From: Eremophila alpestris peregrina
Taxonomy: Eukaryota; Chordata; Aves; Passeriformes; Alaudidae
Length of the DNA: 64,000 nt
Direction of reading: 5' to 3'
Assembly (NCBI GenBank): GCA_009792885.1
Contig: WMCF01000012.1
Span: 15,289,026 to 15,353,025 of the forward strand
Positions 26,361 through 37,187 of the stretch are shown piece after piece. The position numbers were made by a program, and so were the translations under genes. Numbering within the stretch: position 1 is the first letter of the stretch; every line of letters begins with the position of its first letter. The notes beneath the pieces were generated by a model, which was not told the DNA's origin, did not search any database, and saw only the letters and a program-made list of their open reading frames with translations.

Positions 26361-27883
26361 GAAAAAGGATCACTTTGCACTGGGAGGAAAATAGGTTGCC
26401 AAAAATAACAAGAAGTCTTTGTTTTAGATTGTTTAAGATGCAAGACAAAGGAAATTCTTTGACAACAAACAAACCTCAACAGACCTTCAAAACAACCAGA
26501 GCAAAAAAATGTCAAATCTTACTCTCACCGGGTATGAAAGAAACAATTTTCAGTGTATTCCTTAAGCTTCCTATGTATTTTTCCAATGGCACTACCTGAG
26601 ATATTCCCAAAGCCATAAAGGACTCCCTCTTAAAATATGTGTGACCCCTGTCCACTGCACTGTATCTCTTAGGAAGTGCTCAGAGAATTGCACACTCATT
26701 GCCAAAGTTCAGCTTCCTGGATATTGGTGCACTGCTAATTCTCAGCAGACAGTTTTTCTTCCCTAAGTGCACATCTTTCTCCTGGTAAGTGTGATATCTT
26801 TGGCTGAACACAGTCTTTTCCAAACAGACTCTTTTTCCTGAAAGATCAAGCGTTCATTTGTTGGTTTTGTTCCATTCACTAAGAGACCAGCTGAGTGTCC
26901 TGATACTACTCTTCATCATACTTCCATTATTTTGCAGAAGACTTTTGCTCCTGTCTTGTCTCTACAGTTGGTCCTACATTATTCAAATGTGTGGGAGTTT
27001 TTTGTACTGAAATACATGGGAGCAAAAAGAGGTCCTCAAAGCAATGTAAGCTTGTCAAAGCCTAGCTCAGTCACCTTTCTGACCAAATAATGCTTTTACT
27101 CTTCATATTTACTGGTTTTGTTTATAGCATGCATTCTGATCTCTAGTAAGGATATAGTAGTAAAATATTCTGAATCAACAGAAGAAATAGAAACTCTATA
27201 GATATTTCAAACTCAGTATTTTTTTCTGTCAGTTAAACTCATAAATTACAACAGGGAATTTTATAAAGCTCTTCTTAACTTCCATCTGCAGAACAGTGTT
27301 TCAAGCAAGTGAAGAAACCAAACATTCACATTTGAAGTCTGAACTAACAGAAAGCTTTCATGCATGAATTCATCCCTAACGTAATGCAAAATTCACCACT
27401 ACATCACCTTTGCCTTCTCTCTCTTTTTATAGGAACCAAAGAATATGTTATGAATAGATGAAACTCAGGTGATAAGTGTGTTGGAGCATTGAGGGAACCC
27501 TTTCCCTTATTACACTCCTCACATGAGCCAGCACAAATGTATGTGCACAATTTTTCCAGTGAGCAGAAGTGTTAGCAATGCTCTTCAGACACCCCAAAGA
27601 GATGGTATTCTTGACCTCTTCACCTCCTGTGCAACAAAATGGCTTCATTTCAGCATATGATTCAAAAGGCAAATCAATGCTTTTTCTCAAAGATCTGGAG
27701 AGGTACTCCCAAGACTCAAGGTTTTGTTTGCATCCAACCCTCACAGATGCTCTTTTTCCATTTATAATGATAAATAAGTAAATATCTATTCATGTGTTTC
27801 TTTTGAACTGTCTGTAGTATTGATGGGATAATGAGATAAGTCCATCAGGAAAAGGCAAATCTTTCATACTCTTGTATGAGAGC
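26361..27883. other. Non-coding stretch, nothing recognised
   Basis: No gene-like frame or recognised repeat. There are short AT-rich and pyrimidine-rich patches only. Confidence 0.5.
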
Positions 27884-28340
27884 TGCCATGGTTTAGGAAT
27901 GGTACTCCCCAGTTTAGTGCTCCCACACTCCAAACCACGCTCCCCCTGTTCCCTTCTCCTGTCCCCCACCAATGGGGTGAAAAGGAAAATTGAGGCACAA
28001 AAGGTGAGGATCAAGGGTTGAGATAAGAACAATTCACTGGAAACTGCAGTGAAAGAAGGAAACCAACAGTAACAACAACAATATTAAAGACAGGGTACAA
28101 GAAAGGAAACATGACTTGCTGCTCACCTTGGAAACTGCTGACAAGACACAATGCCTGACTGCCCCCTCCAGCTCAGAACAGGCATTAACACAACTGCTCC
28201 CTCCAGCTCAGAGCCAGGGCCAGCCCCCCGGGCCCCTGACCATGCTTACACCATGGGACGGAACTTGTAACCCTTGGAAAAGACAACTATCCCCTTCTGC
28301 CACGCAATGACTTGGGTGGTATAGGCTAACCTCTGGGTCC
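27884..28340 (-). mobile_element. Possible LTR piece, reverse orientation
   Basis: The left part (TGCCATGGTTTAGGAATGG, then a region near 28020-28090 reading GATAAGAACAATTCACTGG and GACAGGGTACAAGAAAGG) resembles the reversed LTR of a songbird endogenous retrovirus family as I remember it. The right part (28110-28340) is GC-richer. No TG/CA pair or target duplication could be fixed, and no retroviral coding sequence follows. It sits directly left of duplicated unit A and is absent at the corresponding place of unit B. Confidence 0.4.
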
Positions 28341-28429
28341 AAGCCAAGCTCTTCCCTAGCTACTGCAAAAATTAATGCTTCCCTGGCTGCACCCAGGACA
28401 GATGCTTGGTATGAAGTACAGGCCAGTAG

Positions 28430-29635
28430 CTTGAATTTACAAGGCAGTGAGTGAACAGAATGTAAGAGGAATGGCACCACAGCTGCCACTTCTATCTCCT
28501 GAGCTGTCCAAATGTCAGGAACAGTCTCCATGAAGAACACAAATGACGACAGAACTGGAAATGATGGCCCGATGACACACTTTGGTTCTATGAAGTAAAT
28601 GAGGTGAGATGAAGCCATCCAACATTTTGGCACACAAGGCATGTCTTTAAAAAGCTGGATCAGTTGGCTGTGGTATGCAACCAGCTTCCTCAGCATGAAA
28701 AAGCAGCATGGATGAGGTAATAGCAGCAACAGCAGAGCAGCAGGGGCAGAGAGCCCAGGAATGTGCCCCACACACCCCCACAGTTGAAGACTTGTCTGTG
28801 CTGGATGCAGCAGAATACATCAGGTGTGAGGTCATGGGCAAGGCTGTAATAGTGACCCAGGGACCCCATGAGCAGGCAGAAGAACAGAGGGACCTGGAAT
28901 AAGGCTCCAATTAAATGAAAAGAGCAGCAGACCTGTCCAGAATTTGATGGGTCTGAAACTTCTTGCAGACCCATTTTGTGGCTAATAGAAGTCAGTAATT
29001 TTTCAACAGTTCCTCTCTGTTTTGTTTTGCTTTCTCTGCCCCTCCTTGTCTTCACAGGTCCCCAAGGTGCTGAAACAAAGTTCAACTCTTGTCACAGGAA
29101 GTAGTTATACTTCAGTAGTTCAGTCCTACAGCTCAAAATGTCCCTCTTGCCTGGATTTAGGAGGAAGTAGAAGAGACATTATTCCAACTGCTAGCGCTGA
29201 GATCCCACAGGACATGGCAGGGCCGTAGCCAACTTCCAAACAGCTCTTCTGCCCTGCCCAGCCCATGAAGAGCCTCTCTGCATAGGAATTCTTTGAGCAA
29301 TTGTCTCTCCCTTCTTGGCAATGAAAACCCAGAAACCTTTAAAGAAAGTCTCATCCCATCTTCAGCTTCTTGGGAGAGTAAAAAGAGGCAGCGGAAGCAC
29401 ACGACCTTTGTTACTCAGCCATAATGGCTTGACTTATTTCAGAGCAGTGACTGACAGTCACATCACAACACATATTTTGCCAACATCTTCTTTTCATCTT
29501 ATATAGAAAACTTTCTTCTATAGTACTTACATCAAATTTTGCGAAACTTACCTTCATGTCTGAAGAGAGGAGCTGTTTTCCCAGGCCAAACCTAACAAAC
29601 TCTTTCTGAGAACTGGGATAATTTAATTTAATTTA
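28430..29635 (+). repeat. Duplicated unit, copy A
   Basis: This interval is a diverged relative of copy B. Matching blocks are 28430-28700 with 39540-39800, 28700-28860 with 42262-42420, 28868-28905 with 42945-42982, and 28905-29550 with 42983-43610. Shared landmarks include GATGAAGCCATCCAACATTT, GCATGGATGAGG, CTTGCCTGGATTTAGGAGGA, CTGCTAGCGCTGAGATCCCA and CAGAGCAGTGACTGACAGTC. Relative to B, copy A lacks about 2.5 kb between the first two blocks and about 0.5 kb between the next two. Its right end (29535-29635) is shared with inverted copy C and is followed by a CR1. Confidence 0.85.
28708..28902 (+). pseudogene. Truncated relative of the 713-codon gene (copy A)
   Basis: A 64-codon frame starts at ATG 28708 (context AGCATGG) and ends in TAA. 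Its start (MDEVIAATAEQ) and core (PHTPTVEDLSVLDAAEYIR) correspond to one of the 66-residue repeat units of the copy B protein (MDEATATAAREE, PHSPTVDNPPLLDMADYIR). Its last residues (EQAEEQRDLE) align at the DNA level with the very end of the copy B frame, so the rest has been deleted. The AATAAA signal of copy B reads AATAGA here (28984-28989). I infer a decayed copy. A residual short peptide cannot be excluded, but nothing supports it. Confidence 0.6.
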
Positions 29636-30432
29636 TAGAATCATAGAATATGCTGAGTTGGAAATGACCCACAAGAATCATAAACTGCAACTCCTGGCCC
29701 TGCACAGTGCACCCAAGAATCACACCATGTGCCTGAGAGAATTGTTCAAATTCTTCTTGACCTCTGTCAGGCTTGGGGCTGTGACCACTTCCCTGGGAAG
29801 CCTGTTCCAGTGCTCTGGGGAAAACCCTTTTCCTGATATGCAGCCTGAATCTCCCCCTGACACGACTTCAGGCCATTCCTTTGGTTTCTGTCACTGTCAC
29901 CCCAGAGCAGAGATCAGTGCCTGGGCCTCATCTTCCCCTTGTGAGGGAAGTGAAAAGCATTGAAGTGTCCCCTCAGTCTCAGCCACTCCACACAGCTTCC
30001 CCTCCTGACCTTTCACCATCCTCATTGCTCCCCTTTGGACACTCTCTAATAGTTCAATGTCTTTCTTACATTGTGGCACCCAAAACTGCCCCCAGCACTG
30101 GAGGTGAGGCTGCCCCAGCTCAGAGCAGGGCAGGACATTCCCCTCCCTTGCCCAGCTGGTGATGCTGGGCCTGAGGTCCCCAGGACAGGGTTGGCCCTCC
30201 TGGCTGCCAGGGCACTGCTGGCTCCTGTCCAACTCACCACTGACCAGGATCCCCAGATGGCTTTCTGTGGCACTGCCTTCCAGCATCTCTTTCCCCAGTC
30301 TATCCAGACAACCAGGGTTGCCCCATCCCAAGGTGCAGAATCCTGCACTTCCCCTTTTTAAACTTCATATGGTTAGTGATTGCCCATCCCTCTGATTTGT
30401 CACTGCCTATTTGCAGGGCCTTTCTGCCCCTC
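29636..30432 (-). mobile_element. CR1 LINE, ORF2 end and 3' part
   Basis: A reverse-strand CR1 with its 3' tip at the left (TAGAATCATAGAATATGCTG, the reversed ATTCTATG tail). Minus translation gives WGNPGCLDRLGKEMLEG and SQQCPGSQEGQPCPGDL (about 30100-30330), which mark the C-terminal part of CR1 ORF2. It is 5'-truncated near 30430. The 3' junction and about 100 bases of flank are shared with the forward CR1 at 47590-48690, so both derive from one insertion that was later duplicated. Confidence 0.88.
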
Positions 30433-33284
30433 ACTTGCCAAATAAGAATCCCTTGTGAATTTGCTCATCACAATCCATCATAGAGAAACTAGAAGAGCAT
30501 CTAAAGTACAATCAGGTCTGATTTTAAAGCCCAAGCTCATCATGATTACCCAAAAAATTTCCACTGAGCATTTGGTGACCACAAAGTCATGCCATTACTC
30601 TGAAAGAAACAAGCTACATTTTGTCTCTTTATCTCTGAGACTATAAAGTTATAAAGATTTTTTACAAACACAGCCAGATATTTTTCAGTGTTCCTTTAAA
30701 TCTTAGTATATAAATGACACTTGAAAATACTTTTTATTGCAGTTGGCATTTTACCTAAGGCCATAACAAGTTGCTTCCCTGGTAAAACGTCTTTTTTTCC
30801 TAACCATGAGGATATAATTGAGACTCCTGGGTTTATTTAAAAAAAAAAAATTTGAAATGTTAATATAAATTGCTCATAGAAGAGAAAGCAGTCATTTCAG
30901 TGTAGTGATCTGTCAGGACACCAGGGCCTGTAGTACTTCCTAGAGACAACTTTCCAAAACAACCTTTGAAAGAAAGACCCATTTTTTAACCCATTGAGGT
31001 AATCTATGATAACATCAAACTGTAAACAAAAGGAAAACGAAGCAAAAGGAGTCTCTCTGCTGAGACATGGGGTGTCCCATTATGCACTGGCAATGAGCAA
31101 AACGAAGAAAACAGCACAGGTGGTGTCCAAGCAGACAGAGGCTCTCTGTGGTGCAGAGCCCTGTGTCCACAGATCCATTGCAGGACACAGCTGATTCCAG
31201 AACTGATTCCCATCAAGCTTTCCACAAATGGTGTGCAGGAAGAGATGGAATTTGTTTTGAGCAGTTGGACCAGAATCCTTGTAAAAGCAAGTTGAGTTTT
31301 ATCTGTAAATAGAAAATCACGGTAGAAATTACCCAATTGCAACCTGGCTGCCTGTTTAAAATAATTTTCTGCATGGGACTGTCTCCCTGCCACCAAAATC
31401 AAATTATGAATCACAGCCGGTTTTTGCAATTACTCTCTATACCTTATAGAGCTTCCTTTTTTCAGGTTTTACCTAGGCTTTTGCAGTTCTAATATAAGTT
31501 TTTAGCAAAGCATAGCCACTAATTAACAAGTCCCAGAATCCGTAGAGATATACATGAACTTTGCACTCTTCCTGCATGTGTTTTATATATCTTTCTCTCA
31601 ATTCCACTTGTTTGATGCTGCAAATTCTGCCTGGGTGCTGATGTAGTTTGAACTGCAGCATGTAGACTCAGGAAACTCTTTCCTACTTTGTATGGATCTT
31701 TGAAAGCTCTGTGGCCCATTGAGCAAAGGTAATTAAGTAAGGAAGCCAGCTAGGTTTTAGGCATCTGGCCAACATCATTACCCTTGAAACCCCAGTTGGT
31801 GTTTATCTACAACCTGCAGCTTCTAAACACTTGTGCAATCTGACAGTATTTGTGCCAAAGAGAACATTTTGCCAAAACACTGCAAACACCCTGTTTTTTT
31901 ATAAAGGCCATGTACATATTGGGTTTTATACCTGTTGTGTAGCTATGTGGGTTTAAATGGTACAAAACTACTCGTGCTGAAGTGACAGGTTACAAAGATT
32001 TAACCTACAAATATGCAGTGGTGGCTATATTGAGCACCCATGGCAGCACATATTCATGCTCCACCACTGTCCTCACTATCCCTTGCCTGGGAAAAGCTGA
32101 GTTTCATGCAACCACATTTTATAAGAACAGATGTTCCTCAGGCACACAGACCCAGTGCACTGTGCTATATATAAAGGCACTTGGGCTTTCTGAATCCTCT
32201 GCAGGCAGTGACTAGGACAAAGCACATCCTCTGTCCAGCTCCTGTTTGGAAAATTGCCTCATGAATGAAAGCAGATGAACTACATCCATCCTGTCCTTGA
32301 GACACACTTAAGGAAAGGAGGACTCCTAATGTACTTCCTCTTACCCTCTTTGCCAAGGCCAAATATATGTTTCTCATGCCTTTATAAGAGATTATTTCTA
32401 ACCCAACAATTATAGAATAAAATTACGAATTCCAGATTGGAATCAAAACCAGTCCGAGAACCTGTCCTTGCCAGTATTGTCCCAATAAGAAAATACTTAG
32501 CTGCCTATACAGCACAAGCTGAAAACAGTCTCTCCTATTAATATTTTTGATGCAATGCCCACTTGGAATCAGGAGGATGCTGTATATTTCTCCAGATGGA
32601 GAAACCACCGTCATTTTACTCTGAATCCTTCTTCCAGATATTCTCGTGTACATTTTTTAGTTCATATCCCTGAAAGTTTTTGTTTTATCGTCAATACCTA
32701 CCTTCTCCTTTACCTGCCTACCATTCTCATCTAATGTTTTTTCTTTTCTAAATTTCCCTCTAAAGGATGATGCCAAGAATGTACTCCCTGCAAAATATGT
32801 ATTGGCTTTTGGGGTTTTTTTCTAGTTTGTTTGGTTGTTTTTTTTAATCTTCTATGGTTATACATTCCGGTTATATACATTCTTTACACTACCTCATTAT
32901 TCATACTGAGTCCCAGTTATTACCTAGCATTCCTTTAATTCCCTTCCATAGGCTCATATCTTTCTACTCTACCATGAAAAAAGTGAGTGAGCTCTTCAGA
33001 GCAGTTCCTCTAGATGGTTTGGATTGCTTCTATTCTCTTCCAAGATCACATTGAAATTGTACCTTTTAATCCTTTGCTGCTGAGGCTTCACTCTTCATGG
33101 CACATCATGGTGTGGGAGGATGCCTGGTGTGGAAGTTCATCTACTGAAATCACCTCTGAAGGTTCAGAATTATTCAGATGAAGCATTTGCTCCAGAACGC
33201 TTCAATTCAACCTGCACTTATGAAAGCCTTTAGTCCTACTGACTGAAATGTTTACAGAGTTCAAAACTGGTGATTTCTTTAAAA
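30433..33284. other. Non-coding stretch, nothing recognised
   Basis: AT-rich. The longest frame (31004-31429, minus) has no family pattern or coding signature. There are short poly-A and poly-T runs at about 30839-30850 and 32812-32846. Confidence 0.5.
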
Positions 33285-33478
33285 TAGGGTGTTGAGCCAC
33301 TGGCACAGGCTGCCCAGAGATGCTGTGGATGTCCCATCCCTGGAGGTGTTCAAGGCCAGGTTGGAGGGGGCTTTGGATGTTGTGGTTTAGTGGAAGCTGT
33401 CTCTGTGTGTGGCAGGAGAGTGAAAATAGAGGATCATTAAGGTCCCTTCAAACCCAAGCCATTCAATGATCTATTTAT
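33285..33478 (+). mobile_element. CR1 LINE 3' end fragment
   Basis: Shows the last part of CR1 in forward orientation: CACTGGCACAGGCTGCCCAG, GGAGGTGTTCAAGGCCAGG, and the terminal AAGGTCCCTTCAAACCCAAG followed by CCATTCAATGATC. The order and spacing are those of the CR1 ORF2 end and 3' UTR. It is truncated at about 33285. Confidence 0.85.
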
Positions 33479-33544
33479 ATGGTTTTTGTCTAACAGAAAT
33501 AGTTCAAATTTAAAGCCTCTGTTGACAGGAGGAAAGGCGCCAGC

Positions 33545-33960
33545 AAACCTTCAGGTCTGGACATGAGAATAAATAGTAAATAGAGTCCCCTGGGAAAATG
33601 CTGATGCAGATGCTGGAGTCCATCTGTGCTGGTCATTTTTTAAGCATCACCTCCTAAGGTCACAGGAGCAGGCAATTCCTAAGTGTTGAAAATCAAGCAG
33701 ATGAGGCAGAAGGCTGGCTTGGCTAAACCGGGATCTTCTGTTAGAAATAAAACAAAAAAGGAAGGTGTATGCCCAGTGGAAGGAAGGTCAGGTAACATGG
33801 CAAGAAAATAGAAATGCTGCTTGCTACTGTAGGGACAAAATTCGTTGTGTTAAAGTTCAATTGGAATTGAAGCAGGACTAGAACTGTGAGAGACAATAAG
33901 AGTTACTTTTAAATACAGTCAAGAACTGAACATGGTAAATAAAGGGTAACATCTTACCCT
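33545..33960 (+). mobile_element. CR1 LINE fragment, pre-RT linker
   Basis: Forward CR1 ORF2 sequence from the region between endonuclease and reverse transcriptase. It aligns by eye with 47600-47850: CACAGGAGCAGGCAATTCCT versus CACAGGAGCAGGCAAATCTT, then GCTTGGCTAAACCGGGATCT versus GCTTGGCTGAACAGGGTCCT. It contains stops. It follows a CR1 3' end at 33285-33478, so the two fragments are out of order and must come from different insertions or a rearrangement. Confidence 0.65.
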
Positions 33961-35689
33961 TAAATATGGTAATTTCCCATATTGGCAAAAGCATGTCAGC
34001 AGGATGCTGTGAGGGATATGTCTTGTGTATTTCTGTACTGTGCATTCATCCCTGACTTTTTTTTACTACTCAGTGGGTACTGCTTTTTTTATTTAGAGTC
34101 TTGTTGCAGAGGTAGCTGGATAGACAGCCCACTCAAAAGAACCCAATGATTTTTGCTTGCATACACTGAAGCTTTCCTCCTTTGTTTGACTTCACTGGGA
34201 AGGATTTTGTAAGTTAGGAAGCCACTCTTAAGGTCAAGTATAAAGGTCACTTGCACAGAGGGACAGAGTCACAAGAAGAGCTTAAAGCACTTTTCCTACT
34301 GAGGAGATCAGAAGTCTTCAGGTCAGCTGGAACATCAGAAAGAGCTGGGCCCCAGAAAATGTGTATTTGAGTGCCAGCAGCAATCAGCTCATGCTCTTAG
34401 CAGAAAATGTAGAGACTGTCAGATAGAATAGAAACACAGACACATAGAATTATTTAGGTTAGAAAGGATCTGTACTGAAATGATTGAAACCTCAGTGTTT
34501 AGCACACAAACACCTCTTAAAAATTCTAAGGTGCCTCAAAAAATTTTATAAGCCAGCAGAAAACTCAGGGTTGTGTGTTCCCAACATTATAGCTGGAAAA
34601 ACCTCCCAGAACAAAGCTCCAGACCTTATCACAATTGCTTCCTGAAAGGAAGTGAGGCTAAACAGTGCCTAAGGCCAATTGAAGTCTGCTTGGAAACCTT
34701 GTCTCTTGTTGCTCTAGGTATCAAAATAGGAAGTAAACAGCTTAGAAACAGTGCTGAGAATGGTTTGAAGGAAGTACAGCTTCCTCTCCCTGCACTTGCT
34801 AAGTTTGCTTATCTTCCTTTCTCTCAGCATACCCCCTTCACTCATTCCAGCCAGAGACCTTGCAGAAGTGGCCTAGAAAAATAATGTTTGTGCAAAAGAA
34901 ATTTCTCACCAGCTCACAGCTCTGAGAAGCCTGAGAAGCTCTGAAAAGCCTCTTGTTCCTCGGCCTAAGAACAAGAGCTTGAGGATATCCTTCGCATCAC
35001 TCAGACCCTCTCTATTCCAGCACCAAGATCTTCCCCAAAGACACACATCAAGCAGCAGGTGGTCTTAGAACTTTGCTGAAGATGCCACCTGATTCTGATT
35101 TTTGCCATGTTTACATGCATATGACAGCAATGGCTAAAACACTTTGAAGCACTTTATGGGCATTACTTAAAGGGAAAATACAGTGTTTCTGGAGTTTTCT
35201 TTGGATCGTCATTGAATTTGGGAATAAAACAATCCCCAATCTGCTTGAGCTTGTAATGTACAGAGACAACCAGAGAATACAATGCTCTTTTCATCAAAAC
35301 TAGAGGCCTTTATGAAATACATGATGACAGTAGACCTTCTAATGGGAAAGGATGAAGGGCCACACAAGTCAGCAAGTCATCAACCCTACAGGCAGAGGTC
35401 AAAGCAGAGCTGGCAGAACAGTGTCACTGGCCTCTGTAGCCCACTGACCCAACCTATTATTAGTGCATTGGAGGGGTTAGAATTAGTTTTTGGTTAGGGT
35501 AAGGATTAAATACTTGATTTTTAAATGCACTGGTCTGGTGAAATTCACATGAGGTAGTGATGTGGTTCAGCTGCAGAGCTGCTAGCAGTTATGACATGAA
35601 GAAAATGCCTGATGGACAGAAAGGTATTCCCAAAAGCTGCAAAAAGCAGAAATGCAATATTCTAGGAGAAAGGAAAATGAAAAAAAAGG
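33961..35689. other. Non-coding stretch with a tiny CR1 remnant
   Basis: Mostly unrecognised sequence. At about 34440-34500 ACATAGAATTATTTAGGTTAGAAAGGATCT resembles a worn reversed CR1 3' tip. Nothing else is identifiable. Confidence 0.45.
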
Positions 35690-36320
35690 AGAAGAAAATG
35701 AAATATTAACCTGGTCAGCTTCATTCCAGTTCCTAAAAAATACAAGGACAAACAGACAACTCTCCCCAAGATAAGGAGGCAATAAATTAAAGGACACATG
35801 GATTTGCTGAAAACAAATTATATGAAACAACTCCAGTTTTCTTTGTGGCAAAACCAGGCACTGGATGAAGAGAAGCAGGAAATGTCCTTTATATTGATTT
35901 ACACAAACCCTTACTAGACTTTCTCAGAAGTTAATCACAGAAACATTTTCTAGGTAGACCAACAATTAAGTGGGTGTTCATCAGGTAGAAACCAGACAAG
36001 GTACATTTTATTTTTTCACTGCAAGGAAAAATCAAACAGGAGTCCTGGTCCATTTGCCCTAAATTGGGACTGATATGGCATTTTCATGAGTAATTTCACC
36101 AGCAGGATATAAAATATTACTATTATTAAATAGCTGCTGGCTGGGAGGAGGGGTGGCCCTAAGGAATTCCTATAGATAAGGGTAGCTGAGCACACAAAGA
36201 AGGGAAAAAGGTTGCTTGTCCAGAGGAAAGGAACACCAGCTGAAACATGGCAAATTGCCTTCAAATACATGAAATATAAATGCAAAGTAGAAGGGCATAA
36301 TCTGTTGTCCCTAAATTTCA
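35690..36320 (+). mobile_element. Very old CR1-like LINE fragment
   Basis: The forward strand around 35790-35925 translates, in one frame with stops, to RTHGFAENKLYETTPVFF, then EAGNVLYIDLHKPLLDFLR. This corresponds to the HGF...KS and ...VDV.YLDF.KAFD blocks of CR1-type reverse transcriptases. Around 36248-36310 the nucleotides (CAAATTGCCTTCAAATACAT and following) resemble the region before the 3' end of reptile-type CR1. It is much more diverged than the other CR1 copies, so probably an ancient insertion. Confidence 0.45.
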
Positions 36321-37187
36321 GGCAAAGCTGGTTATGGCTTTAGGGGCTCTGGGTCTGAGGAGTATCTGTGAGCAATTGACACTGCCTGGGGCTAGCACAA
36401 CTCTCACTTGCCTCTTTGCTCTGTAGTTTCTGATTTAGTTGCAATGGAATACTTCTGTAAGCTATAAAAAAGGAAGGTAAAATCTGAGGCGAATATATAG
36501 GAAATCTGCAGAAATTTGGCTTGGTCTATCACTATGTGGAAACTAACTAGTAAAATGAACAGGGAACATTTTTAAATTTAATTTCAAATTTTAACAAAAG
36601 TTCAGGTTTTCACAATTAATCATGCTAACATTTCAGATTGATTGTTTCAAAACAAAATTAACTGTTTTGGGGGGAAAAAAGAAAAAGACATGTCTGGATT
36701 GCAAGCTGGGCCAAACTATATGTGAGTAGTTTTTAAAGTGTAACGTCTTACTTTCTCTGTAAGATGATTTTTATTATTTCTAATCAAGACACTCCAATAA
36801 CACTGCTGGAAGAAAATGGTATTTTTATCTGCAGTTATCTTTTATTTTCTTCAAAATCTCATTACTTCAGTCCTTTTGCTAAAGAAATATTTTAATTCCA
36901 TTATTATATTAATTGGACAAAACACTCTACTGGACAAAAATGCAACATCAAAGTTCTGCTGGCTGCTGTTACAAGAGGCAAACTGTAGAACATGTGAAAT
37001 TTCAGCCTTTTCAGTATTCTAGAAAAACTGATCAAGATTTTGCAAACAGTTTAGCTTTCATTCATTGGTGCACTCACAACTTTTAACAGGAAACTTTTTT
37101 GCTGGGAAGCATTTGAGAACAGCAGATTTTTCATTTTTTTTTTAACACCAAATGAGTATACAAATGAAATCCATCTATGAAGAGAGC
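36321..37187. other. Non-coding stretch, nothing recognised
   Basis: AT-rich with short homopolymers. There is no gene-like frame and no named repeat. Confidence 0.5.

Noticed and set aside
28208..28771. 187-codon reverse-strand frame over the LTR edge and copy A
   Set aside because: It joins LTR-like sequence to the duplicated unit, so as a whole it cannot be an old gene. Only its N-terminal half is shared with copy B and that part is reported separately.
29897..30361. Frames of 96-144 codons on both strands
   Set aside because: All within a reverse-strand CR1. The 144-codon one is the CR1 ORF2 remnant itself.
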